This document shows, piece by piece, positions 34,859 to 41,109 of a DNA stretch of 41,109 nt. The position numbers were made by a program, and so were the translations under genes. This stretch comes from Burkholderiales bacterium. GTDB lineage: Bacteria > Pseudomonadota > Gammaproteobacteria > Burkholderiales > Burkholderiaceae_C. Where the stretch lies: assembly GCA_025358485.1 (NCBI GenBank), contig JANYJJ010000072.1, positions 1 to 41,109 on the forward strand, read 5' to 3'. The notes under the pieces were generated by a model. The model was not told the DNA's origin. It saw nothing but the letters and a program-made list of their open reading frames with translations, and ran no database searches. Numbering within the stretch: the stretch's first letter is position 1; every line of letters begins with the position of its first letter.

Positions 34859-37141
34859 TCAGGCCAATTTCAAAGGCAGGCTGCGCAGGCGCTGGCCCGT
34901 CAATGCGAACAGCGCATTGGCCACGGCCGGTGCAATTGGCGGTGTGCCGGGCTCGCCCACGCCTTCGGGGTGGGCAGTGCTTTTGATGATGTCGGTCTCA
35001 ATCACGGGGCACTCATTGAAGCGCAGCACCGGCTGATCGTGGAAGTTGCTTTGCTGCACCTGCCCGGCTTTCAAAGTGATGTCGCCGTACAGCGCAGCCG
35101 ACAAGCCAAACACCACGCCGCTTTCCATTTGCTGCGCAATCAAGTTGGGGTTCACCGCCGTGCCGCAGTCAATCACGCACACCACGCGGTGCACGCGGAT
35201 GGACTTGTCTGCGCTCACCGACACCTCGGCCACTTGCGCCACGATGCTGCCAAACGATTGGTGCAGCGCCACGCCGCGCGCGCGCTTGAGCCCATCTGCG
35301 CCCACCGCAATCGGTTGGCCCCAGCCCGACAACTCAGCCGCGCGTTGCAGCACCTTCAAGTGGCGCGGGTGTTGCGCCAGCAAGGCAGCGCGAAACGCCA
35401 GTGGGTCTTGGCCTGCGGCGGCGGCCGCTTCGTCGACAAAACTTTCTTTGAAAAACGCCTGATGCGAATGCCCCACGCTGCGCCAAAAACCCACCGGCAC
35501 CGGCAGGTCCACGGCCTCGTGCGCCACGCGCGCGGCGGGCCATTCATAAGGCTGGTCGTAAGCGCCTTCTGAGGCAGTTTTATCGGGCCCACCGGCGGGC
35601 AAGCCGAACGTGCGCTTCAGCACCTGCGGCACGATGGCTTGCCCGGCCGATGTGTTTTGCCACGCCGTCAATTTGCCTGCGGCGTCAAAGCCCGCCGTGA
35701 AGCGCGACACGCAGGCCGGCCGGTAAAAATCGTGCGTCATGTCTTGCTCGCGCGACCACAGCGTTTGCACCGGCGCACCGCCTGCTTCCTTGGCAATGGC
35801 GGCGGCTTGCACGATGAAGTCCACCTCCAAACGGCGACCAAAAGCACCGCCCAACATCGGTACTTGAACGTCAACTTGCTCAGCCTCCAGGCCCAACAAT
35901 TTGGCCACCGCACTGCGCGCCACACCCGGCACTTGGGTGCCTGCCCACACGGTGGCGCGACCGTCTTTGATTTGCACGGTGCAGTTCATCGGCTCCATCG
36001 TGGAGTGCGCCAAATACGGCGCGCGGTAGTCGGCGGTGATGGTTTTGCTGGCCGCCTTCAAGGCCGCGCTCACATCGCCTTGTTTGAAGTAAGCGAAGCC
36101 GGTTTCTTTGTCCAAGGTTTGTGTGAGCTGCTTGTATACATCGTCGGTGTTCAAGCTTGCTGCGGGGCCGTGATTCCACACCACCACAACGGCCTTGACG
36201 GCGCGCATGGCGTTCCATGTCGTGTCGGCAATCGCCGCCACGCCGGCCGTGCCACCGTTGTGCCCAGCCACCGAGAAAACTTTTTTCACGCCGGGCAGGG
36301 CAGCTGCGGCGGTGCTGTCAAAACTGACAACGCTGCCGCCCAAGGTGGGGCACATCACTACGCTGGCGTGCAGCAGGCCGGGCGGGTTGGCGTCAATCGC
36401 AAAACGCGCGCTGCCGTCGAGCTTGCTTGGCGCTTCCATGCGGCGCATCGGTTGGCCGATCAGCTTGAAATTGGCCGGGTCTTTGAGCGCCACTTTGGAT
36501 GGCACCGGCTGTTGCGCCGCCAACGCCGCCAGCTCGCCGTAAGTGGCGCTTTTGCCTGACGGATGAGTCACCTTGCCCGCAGCGGTGCTGCACTCTACCG
36601 GCTGCACTTTCCACTGCGCCGCCGCTGCGCCCACCAACATGGCGCGGGCGCTGGCTCCGGCCTCGCGCATCGGCAGCCACAGGTCTTTGATGCTGGACGA
36701 GCCGCCCGTCATCATGATGCCCACCTCGCGCATGGTCTTGGCCGTCAGCCAACCGGCCACCGCCTTCAACGTGCCGTGGTCATCGGGGTGAAACGGCAAG
36801 CTGTCCACCACGGTGGCGACGTTGCCGTAGATTTTGTCGATGGGCGATTGTTCAATCACCAGGTTCGCCCACTCGGCATCCAACTCTTCGGCCAACACCA
36901 TGGCCAAACCGGTGTGCGTGCCTTGGCCCATTTCGGCCTTGCACATCACCACCGTGACGGTGTTGTCGGCAGAAATTTTCAGCCACCCATTGAGCGCGGC
37001 TTGGTCTTTGCCGGTTGCCAACGGCGTGCTGGTGGTCAGCCGTTGGCGCGGTGCCATCACGCCCCAGCCAATCACGAGTGCGCCAAGCGTACCCACCGCA
37101 GCACCAGCAGCACCTAAAAAAAGCGAACGTCGTTTGACCAT
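34859..37141 (-). CDS. Molybdopterin-binding oxidoreductase large subunit (IorB-like)
   Basis: A 760-residue protein of the xanthine dehydrogenase family, closest in layout to the large subunit of isoquinoline 1-oxidoreductase and aldehyde oxidases. A KRRSLFLGAAGAAVGTLG start looks like a Tat-type signal or membrane anchor, although it lacks the classical RR-x-F-L-K. GGAFGRRLEVDF is the molybdopterin contact, and the C-terminal GVGEPGTPPIAPAVANALFA holds the catalytic Glu. The partner 2Fe-2S small subunit and the cytochrome expected beside it are not seen in the window: downstream is the convergent dehydratase, upstream the permease. It is therefore an orphan large subunit here. Confidence 0.88.
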   Translation of the reverse strand: MVKRRSLFLGAAGAAVGTLGALVIGWGVMAPRQRLTTSTPLATGKDQAALNGWLKISADNTVTVVMCKAEMGQGTHTGLAMVLAEELDAEWANLVIEQSPIDKIYGNVATVVDSLPFHPDDHGTLKAVAGWLTAKTMREVGIMMTGGSSSIKDLWLPMREAGASARAMLVGAAAAQWKVQPVECSTAAGKVTHPSGKSATYGELAALAAQQPVPSKVALKDPANFKLIGQPMRRMEAPSKLDGSARFAIDANPPGLLHASVVMCPTLGGSVVSFDSTAAAALPGVKKVFSVAGHNGGTAGVAAIADTTWNAMRAVKAVVVVWNHGPAASLNTDDVYKQLTQTLDKETGFAYFKQGDVSAALKAASKTITADYRAPYLAHSTMEPMNCTVQIKDGRATVWAGTQVPGVARSAVAKLLGLEAEQVDVQVPMLGGAFGRRLEVDFIVQAAAIAKEAGGAPVQTLWSREQDMTHDFYRPACVSRFTAGFDAAGKLTAWQNTSAGQAIVPQVLKRTFGLPAGGPDKTASEGAYDQPYEWPAARVAHEAVDLPVPVGFWRSVGHSHQAFFKESFVDEAAAAAGQDPLAFRAALLAQHPRHLKVLQRAAELSGWGQPIAVGADGLKRARGVALHQSFGSIVAQVAEVSVSADKSIRVHRVVCVIDCGTAVNPNLIAQQMESGVVFGLSAALYGDITLKAGQVQQSNFHDQPVLRFNECPVIETDIIKSTAHPEGVGEPGTPPIAPAVANALFALTGQRLRSLPLKLA

Positions 37142-37197
37142 GGCGGTTCAGTCCTGAAAAGAGTGGCTTTGCGAAATGCTGTGACGATGGGTGGGCC

Positions 37198-38172
37198 TCA
37201 GCCGACCGCCCAACGCGCCGCGCTGGCGTACAGCGGTATGCCGACCAAAATATTAAAAGGAAACGTCAGCCCGAGCGACATGCCGAAATACAGCGACGGC
37301 TCGGCTTCAGGAATGGCGTGGCGAATGACGGCGGGCACCGCGATGTAAGACGCGCTGGCCGCCAGCACAGTCAGCAGCGTGGCGTTGCCCACCGACATGC
37401 CCACCGCCCACGCCAGACTCAACGCCAAGGTCGCGTGCACCAGCGGCGCGCACACCGCATAGGCCAAAAGCCACGGCGACTTGCCCTTCAGCCCGCCCAT
37501 GTTGCGCGCCGCCAGCAACCCCATGTCCAGCAGAAAAAACGCCAGCATGCCTTTGAACAAATCGCCCGCAAACGGCTGCATTCCCACCCGACCCGACTCA
37601 CCGGTGAGCATGCCCACCAGCATGGCCCCGATCAGCAAAAGCTGCGCCCCATCGGTCAGCGCTTCATGCAGCAATTTGCCCAAAGACGTGTTGTGAACTG
37701 GCGCATCGCCCGCCTGAGTCGGCTGTCTGCGCCGCGCTGCGTTGGCCAGCACCACTGCCAAGACGATGGCGGGGGATTCCATCAGCGCCATGGCCGCCGC
37801 CATGTGCCCCCCGAAGGCCACGCCGCGCGTGTCCAGAAACTGCACCGCCGTGATGAAAGTGACGGCGCTGACCGACCCGTAAGTGGCAGCCAACGCCGCC
37901 GCGTCGAAGCCATTCAGAAAGCGCGTGAGCACGACGTAACCCAGCAGCGGTGTGGCCGTGGCCAGCAACACGGCACAGGCCAAGCTCACACTGACCTCGG
38001 CGGTGAGCCCCGACTTGGCCAACGCGAAGCCGCCCTTCAGGCCCAAAGCCATCAACAAATACAGCGACAAAAATCGAGAGATTTGCGGCGGGATTTCAAG
38101 GTTTGATTTCAACAGCCCGGCAGCCATGCCGAACACAAAAAACAAAATAGCGGGGTCGAGGAAACTGGTCAT
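37198..38172 (-). CDS. SbtA-family sodium-dependent bicarbonate transporter-like permease
   Basis: A 324-residue membrane protein with about ten hydrophobic helices. It starts MTSFLDPAILFFVFGMAAG and has KSNLEIPPQISRFLSLYLL, GLKGGFALAK, GSVSAVTFITAVQFLD, and MALMESPAIVLAVVLA, blocks characteristic of SbtA (formerly DUF897). In cyanobacteria SbtA imports bicarbonate with sodium; in heterotrophic proteobacteria the transported solute is not known. No SbtB-like PII partner gene is next to it. It is upstream of and co-directional with the IorB-like gene (56-base gap), so the two may be co-transcribed. Confidence 0.85.
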   Translation of the reverse strand: MTSFLDPAILFFVFGMAAGLLKSNLEIPPQISRFLSLYLLMALGLKGGFALAKSGLTAEVSVSLACAVLLATATPLLGYVVLTRFLNGFDAAALAATYGSVSAVTFITAVQFLDTRGVAFGGHMAAAMALMESPAIVLAVVLANAARRRQPTQAGDAPVHNTSLGKLLHEALTDGAQLLLIGAMLVGMLTGESGRVGMQPFAGDLFKGMLAFFLLDMGLLAARNMGGLKGKSPWLLAYAVCAPLVHATLALSLAWAVGMSVGNATLLTVLAASASYIAVPAVIRHAIPEAEPSLYFGMSLGLTFPFNILVGIPLYASAARWAVG

Positions 38173-38598
38173 CCCCCGTTTGTACTTCAGTCTGTGTTTC
38201 AGTCTTTGTTTCGCCCGGTGCTTCGGATTCGCGCTTCAATCTTGCGCGTCGTCAAACGCCCGCCCCAGTGCTGCTTGGCTTAGATCGAACAAAAAAACGC
38301 ACGCTTGGGCAAGGGCGACAGTTCCGATCATCCTGATGTGTTGAAGGACACCACGCGCTGGCCCTCTTTTCGTGGACAGCTTTGCGTCGTCATTTCAGAA
38401 CGCTCAGAAGACGTCGGAACGACGGAAAGGCCACCTCGTGCCGAACGGTGTATCAGACGGCACGTCGGACGCCATGTCGGACTGCATATCGGACGATAAG
38501 ACCGAAGGCTTGCCCCGACAACCTGCAAACCGACCCCGTTCGGGCTGAGGTATCGAAGCCTGCGCCGCGTGGTTCACAGCTTCACGCGCGCAGTGCAA
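38173..38598. other. Gene-free stretch at the left border of the integron
   Basis: No open frame here has recognisable protein features. It contains a 12-bp near-duplicate (TTCAGTCTGTGT / TTCAGTCTTTGT, 38183-38206) and a 12-bp tandem repeat listed separately. It presumably holds the promoter of the SbtA-like gene and debris from integron or recombination events (inference). Confidence 0.5.
38450..38497 (+). repeat. Four 12-bp tandem repeats
   Basis: Four 12-base units at 38450, 38462, 38474 and 38486 share the pattern A(T/C)(G/A)TC(G/A)GAC..C. Read on the minus strand they would encode a repeating Ser-Asp-x-x tetrapeptide, but no credible gene contains them. Confidence 0.7.
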
Positions 38599-38655
38599 TC
38601 ACCAGTTGAGTTCGCGAAGTTGGTCGAACAATCGAGGCACTTTCAACTGAGGCAT
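38599..38655 (-). pseudogene. Possible 5' remnant of an integron integrase gene (intI)
   Basis: Read on the minus strand from an ATG at 38655, the first 15 codons give MPQLKVPRLFDQLRE, which resembles the start of integron integrases (LDQLRERIRYLHYS in IntI1). Similarity stops abruptly and the frame closes at 38599. It points away from the cassettes and lies behind a LexA-type box and an attI-like core, the positions expected for intI. The match is short, so a chance resemblance is possible; the layout raises confidence. Confidence 0.4.
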
Positions 38656-38818
38656 CAGGGTCGTCACGACCGGCCGCAAAACACTGCGCGACGGGCTTGA
38701 TTTCACTGAAGTTGCAGACATCACGAGCCTCGTTCCGGCAAAAAATCCGCGCTTGCGCGACGCGCAAAGGGCTGGAACAGTCTGTAACAGGCGTGCCGCT
38801 TTACGCACGAATTTAATA

Positions 38819-38834
38819 CTGTATGAAACCACAG
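38819..38834. promoter_or_regulatory. LexA-type SOS box
   Basis: CTGTATGAAACCACAG matches the LexA consensus CTGT-N8-ACAG exactly. It sits between the putative intI remnant and the attI-like core, the place where integrase promoters carry SOS control. An SOS site next to no complete gene suggests it once controlled intI or still drives the cassette side. Confidence 0.65.
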
Positions 38835-38884
38835 AAAACTGTTTCTTTCTGAAGCAGAATCAAGGACTTATGAAGACGAACCAC

Positions 38885-38950
38885 AGCTTTGTTATGCGGC
38901 ACCCGTCGGCGATATGTGGCGTGGCGTGCTGCATCAACTAGTAGTTAGGC
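38885..38950 (+). other. attI-like integration site
   Basis: The core GTTAGGC at 38944-38950 fits the integrase core consensus GTTRRRY and is followed at once by cassette 1. There is no upstream GCCTAAC partner, so it is not an attC, which is what an attI shows. An upstream GTTATGCGGC (38890-38899) resembles the accessory repeat GTTATGGAGC of attI1. Boundaries of the whole site are approximate. Confidence 0.6.
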
Positions 38951-38955
38951 CTCAC

Positions 38956-39528
38956 ATGCCAGCTTCTTCACTTGCCCACGTCAAGACTGCCTTCGTTGCC
39001 TTCCGCGACGAGTGCATTTGGCTGAGGACTTGCTATGACACGTTTCACGCTCTCTTCGGCGGCAACGAAGAGACTGACCGAGTCCTGAAGCGCGTGGCCC
39101 CAGTGTTCTTCACTGACTTGAACGTGATGATGGTCGAGTACTGGTTTATGGTTGCCTCTCGGATCACCGACCCCTCTCGAACCATGAGCCGCGAGAACCT
39201 TACTGTCCGAAACCTACTTGAGGGTCTGAGAGAGCACGGTGTCTGCACACCTGAAATTGAAGCGACGGCGACAGCGCTGCAGGATTACCGAGACCTGATT
39301 CAAGATGCCCGTAACAAGCTGGTCTCGCACGCAGACAAGGCTGCCTTCTTGGGCAAGAAAGCACTTGGCGGACACCACGAAGGCGCGCTGCTGAAGTTCC
39401 TGCAAGATTTGCAGAGCTTCAATGACCTGTTCGGAGAAGCCGTGGGCGAGGGGCCCCTCGACTTCAGCGGTACATCCGGGCCTGGAGATGCCTATGACCT
39501 CATCCGCGCGCTCACGAGTGCGGCCTAA
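38956..39528 (+). CDS. Cassette 1 protein: HEPN/AbiU2-like, candidate RNase or abortive-infection protein
   Basis: A 190-residue mostly helical protein. The ATG at 38956 lies five bases after the attI-like core. ARNKLVSHADKAAF contains R119-N-x4-H125, the R-x4-6-H motif of HEPN domains, and SRITDPSRTMSRENLTVRNLL resembles the region preceding it in AbiU2-type HEPN proteins. Such domains often act as RNases in toxin-antitoxin or anti-phage systems. The family call is from motif memory and is moderate. Its stop codon TAA is inside the attC core GCCTAAC. No ribosome site is evident, so translation may depend on an unusual start context. Confidence 0.6.
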   Translation: MPASSLAHVKTAFVAFRDECIWLRTCYDTFHALFGGNEETDRVLKRVAPVFFTDLNVMMVEYWFMVASRITDPSRTMSRENLTVRNLLEGLREHGVCTPEIEATATALQDYRDLIQDARNKLVSHADKAAFLGKKALGGHHEGALLKFLQDLQSFNDLFGEAVGEGPLDFSGTSGPGDAYDLIRALTSAA

Positions 39529-39654
39529 CCACTCGCTCAAGCTGAGCGCCAACGGCGTGGCACACTGGCCATCAGGCGCTGGGGCTTCGCCCCATTTTGC
39601 GCCTGCTGTCCAGTGCGCCACGCCGTTGTCGCCAGCTTAGCTCGAACGTTAGGC
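39523..39654 (+). other. attC recombination site 1
   Basis: A 132-bp imperfect inverted repeat bounded by R'' GCCTAAC (39523-39529) and R' GTTAGGC (39648-39654). Inner arms CAAGCTGAGCGCCAACGGCG and CGCCGTTGTCGCCAGCTTAG pair, and further in CACTGG pairs with CCAGTG. The folded bottom strand is the substrate of integron integrase. Confidence 0.93.
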
Positions 39655-39663
39655 CTCAAAGCC

Positions 39664-40203
39664 ATGCAGACTGCACTCCTCGTCATTGATGTCCAGCGAG
39701 CCCTCTGCTCCGGCGAATACAAAGCCTTCCAGTCCGAACGCGTGATCGAAAGAATTAACTCCGTGGCGCGCAAGATGAGACTTGTCGGCGCTCCCGTGAT
39801 CATGATTCAGCATGAATCAATGAATGGGCCACTCGACTTTGAGACTGATGGATGGAAGTTGGCAGAAGGACTTGAGGTGCTCTCCACCGACATTTTGATG
39901 AGAAAGAAGGCAACTGACTCGTTTCATCAAACGGAACTACACGCTTTGCTGCAAGAGCGAGGCGTCCAAGATTTGATAATTTGCGGCCTGCAAAGTGAAT
40001 TCTGCGTCGATACCACCACTCGTAGAGCACTTGCGTTAGGTTATCCAGTCGTACTGATCGCAGATGGTCACTCAACACTGAATAACAGCATCCAGTCAGC
40101 CGCACAGATATCAGCACATCACAACGAAACATTAGCCAACATTAGCAGCTTCGGCCCAAGGGTAAAGGCAATTCCAGCGAGCGAAGTGCGCGTTGAGGCC
40201 TAA
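39664..40203 (+). CDS. Cassette 2 protein: isochorismatase-type cysteine hydrolase
   Basis: A 179-residue member of the isochorismatase-like hydrolases. The catalytic triad is readable: Asp9 in LLVIDVQRAL, a Lys at 81/82 in MRKKATDSF, and Cys114 in LQSEFCVDTTTRRAL. The family hydrolyses amides such as nicotinamide or N-carbamoyl compounds, or vinyl ethers such as isochorismate; the substrate here is unknown. It is an integron cassette gene that starts ten bases after the attC core. Its terminal Ala-stop is supplied by the next attC core GCCTAAC. Base composition is visibly more AT-rich than the EPS locus. Confidence 0.88.
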   Translation: MQTALLVIDVQRALCSGEYKAFQSERVIERINSVARKMRLVGAPVIMIQHESMNGPLDFETDGWKLAEGLEVLSTDILMRKKATDSFHQTELHALLQERGVQDLIICGLQSEFCVDTTTRRALALGYPVVLIADGHSTLNNSIQSAAQISAHHNETLANISSFGPRVKAIPASEVRVEA

Positions 40204-40329
40204 CCCCTCGCTCAAGCTGAGCACCAACGGCGTGTCACGCTGGTCGTCTGGCGCAGGGCCTGTGGCCTATTTTGCGCCAGCCGCCCAGCGCGCCACACCG
40301 TTGGCGCCAGCTTAGCTCGAACGTTAGGC
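40198..40329 (+). other. attC recombination site 2
   Basis: A 132-bp site with GCCTAAC (40198-40204) and GTTAGGC (40323-40329) and the same arms as site 1 (GCTCAAGCTGAGC near the left, GCCAGCTTAGCTCGAAC at the right). Same length as site 1, with differences mainly in the central loop. Confidence 0.93.
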
Positions 40330-40381
40330 CGCAGAATCAAGCATCGCAGTACATTTCACTTCCCAACCCTCGGAGTAGCAC

Positions 40382-40870
40382 ATGTTGACACCCGTCGAGA
40401 TTGCAGCCGTACTCGCTGCCACCAAGAATGCCGTCGACATATTCGACAAAATCTCGGGGCAGATAAAGAGTGTTCTTGCCAAGCGCCCCAAAGAGCCAGA
40501 AGGGGGCGAGGACCGATGGCGTTACAAGGTTAGCGCTGACGACAAGCAAATTACAGTTAAGCAGGATGGCCGCACCATTCAAACGCTCAGTCGAGCGGAA
40601 CTGGAATCGAAGCTGACATCCGAGAACCTAAGTCACATCAAGGTGTTTGAGACGAGCTTGCAGAAGTACTACAAACGCTGGCAGCAGCTATATCCGAAGC
40701 GGGATGATTCAGCGGATGCGTTGGTCAACATCAAGCTTGAAGAACAATTGACCGAGCAAGTCAAGAAGATGCAGGAAGATTTAGTCGGCATTGTTGATTT
40801 TCTTCAGTCCATTGGTGTTCATCTCGACGACCACTACATGGAAGTCAGAAATCTCGTCCAAAGACTCTGA
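40382..40870 (+). CDS. Cassette 3 protein, unrecognised
   Basis: A 162-residue protein without recognised family. The start MLTPVEIAAVLAATKNAVDI has CGGAG at good distance upstream. Residues 1-35 look helical and amphipathic, 45-80 may be a small beta-rich part (WRYKVSADDKQITVKQDG), and from about 80 onward it is a long charged helical region (YYKRWQQLY, KLEEQLTEQVKKMQEDLVG). There is no signal peptide or transmembrane segment. Being in a cassette, it may be a stress or defence function, but nothing in the sequence shows this. Confidence 0.75.
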   Translation: MLTPVEIAAVLAATKNAVDIFDKISGQIKSVLAKRPKEPEGGEDRWRYKVSADDKQITVKQDGRTIQTLSRAELESKLTSENLSHIKVFETSLQKYYKRWQQLYPKRDDSADALVNIKLEEQLTEQVKKMQEDLVGIVDFLQSIGVHLDDHYMEVRNLVQRL

Positions 40871-40895
40871 CCACTCTCGCAATGGCGCCACTGCG

Positions 40896-40919
40896 GCCTA
40901 ACCCCTTAATACTGTGGGG
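40896..40919 (+). other. Truncated attC 3 and junction with a transposase element
   Basis: The R'' core GCCTAAC (40896-40902) is present, but instead of the attC arm seen in the other two sites the sequence changes to a CCCC / GGGG hairpin (40902-40905, 40916-40919) followed by GGGTCAAGTCTTGCATT. The rest of attC is missing within the window, so the site is interrupted by insertion or deletion. Confidence 0.7.
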
Positions 40920-40950
40920 TCAAGTCTTGCATTTAACCTATACTCCACTC

Positions 40951-41109
40951 ATGGCCCGTCCCCTTCGTATCGAATTCCCTCACGCGACATACCACGTCAC
41001 CTCCCGTGGCGACCGTCGCGAGCCCATTTACCGCGATGACGACGATCGCCGCATGCACTTGGGCGTCGTTGCTCAAGCCATGGCGCGCTTTGACGCTCAG
41101 TTGCTGGCT
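40951..41109 (+). CDS. REP-associated tyrosine transposase (RayT/IS200-like), 5' part
   Basis: The first 53 codons of a Y1-type transposase, cut by the window end. The start MARPLRIEFPHATYHVTSRG and GDRREPIYRDDDDRR are typical of REP-associated tyrosine transposases, which mobilise or spread REP palindromes and are single-strand specific HUH nucleases. The HUH and Tyr residues lie outside the window. The short GGGTCAAGTCTTGCATT region upstream is often seen in front of such genes. Confidence 0.85.
   Translation, partial: MARPLRIEFPHATYHVTSRGDRREPIYRDDDDRRMHLGVVAQAMARFDAQLLA

Larger units (their letters stand above)
38944..40902 (+). mobile_element. Integron gene-cassette array (three cassettes)
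   Basis: Three cassettes follow one another with all genes on the plus strand: the HEPN-like gene, the cysteine hydrolase and an unknown gene. Each begins right after a GTTAGGC core. Two complete attC sites have nearly the same sequence and identical length, as in chromosomal (sedentary) integrons where attC sites are host-lineage specific. The third attC is cut after its first core. Confidence 0.88.

Noticed and set aside
38450-38497. CRISPR-like or REP array
   Set aside because: 12-bp units without spacers and without palindromic structure.
38305-38609. Several overlapping open frames left of the integron
   Set aside because: They are short, lie over a tandem repeat, and show no ribosome site or protein-like pattern.

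Overview
The window looks like chromosome of a beta-proteobacterium of the order Burkholderiales, most likely Comamonadaceae or a close relative. The basis is the secY-infA-rpmJ-rpsM-rpsK-rpsD-rpoA-rplQ gene order, the protein sequences and the GC-rich codon use; no genus can be assigned from sequence reading alone. One gene is cut at each end: secY on the left and a REP-associated transposase on the right.

Layout. (1) 1-4604: end of the spc/alpha ribosomal operon, with structured spacers and an intrinsic terminator after rplQ. (2) 4713-6843: a 16-bp tandem repeat, dsbD, an initiator tRNA gene and its terminator. (3) 6844-7212: a 369-bp leader with palindromes and no gene. (4) 7213-30054: a large exopolysaccharide (EPS) locus. 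It has a priming sugar-phosphate transferase, a Wza-type export lipoprotein, a Wzz-type chain-length protein, a BY-type tyrosine autokinase and an ExeA-like ATPase, which is the gene set that usually accompanies exosortase A. These are followed by a PaaK/CapK-like ligase and a heparinase II/III-like protein on the minus strand. The plus strand then carries an SDR-like protein, a GMC-like flavoprotein, four glycosyltransferases, two deacetylase-like proteins, a Wzy/WaaL-type membrane protein, and an 891-residue protein in which a Wzx-type flippase is fused to a polysaccharide deacetylase. Together they can prime, assemble, flip, polymerise, trim/deacetylate and export one polymer. I see no exosortase in the window.

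(5) 30076-34813: a MocR/GntR regulator divergent from a DMT exporter that overlaps a PLP aminotransferase, then a threonine dehydratase-like enzyme. (6) 34859-38172: an orphan molybdopterin large subunit (IorB-like) and an SbtA-family permease. (7) 38173-41109: an integron. From left to right it holds a short possible remnant of the integrase 5' end (minus strand), a perfect LexA-type box, an attI-like core and three gene cassettes. Two complete, very similar 132-bp attC sites are present, and the third attC is broken right after its first core by a REP-associated tyrosine transposase. The cassettes encode a probable HEPN/AbiU2-like protein (candidate phage defence), an isochorismatase-type cysteine hydrolase and an unrecognised helical protein.

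The observations I rate highest are the flippase-deacetylase fusion, the integron that seems to have lost its integrase, the use of the attC core as the stop codon of two cassette genes, and the unrecognised His/Asp-rich membrane-anchored protein in the EPS locus. All family assignments come from reading motifs; no database search was run.
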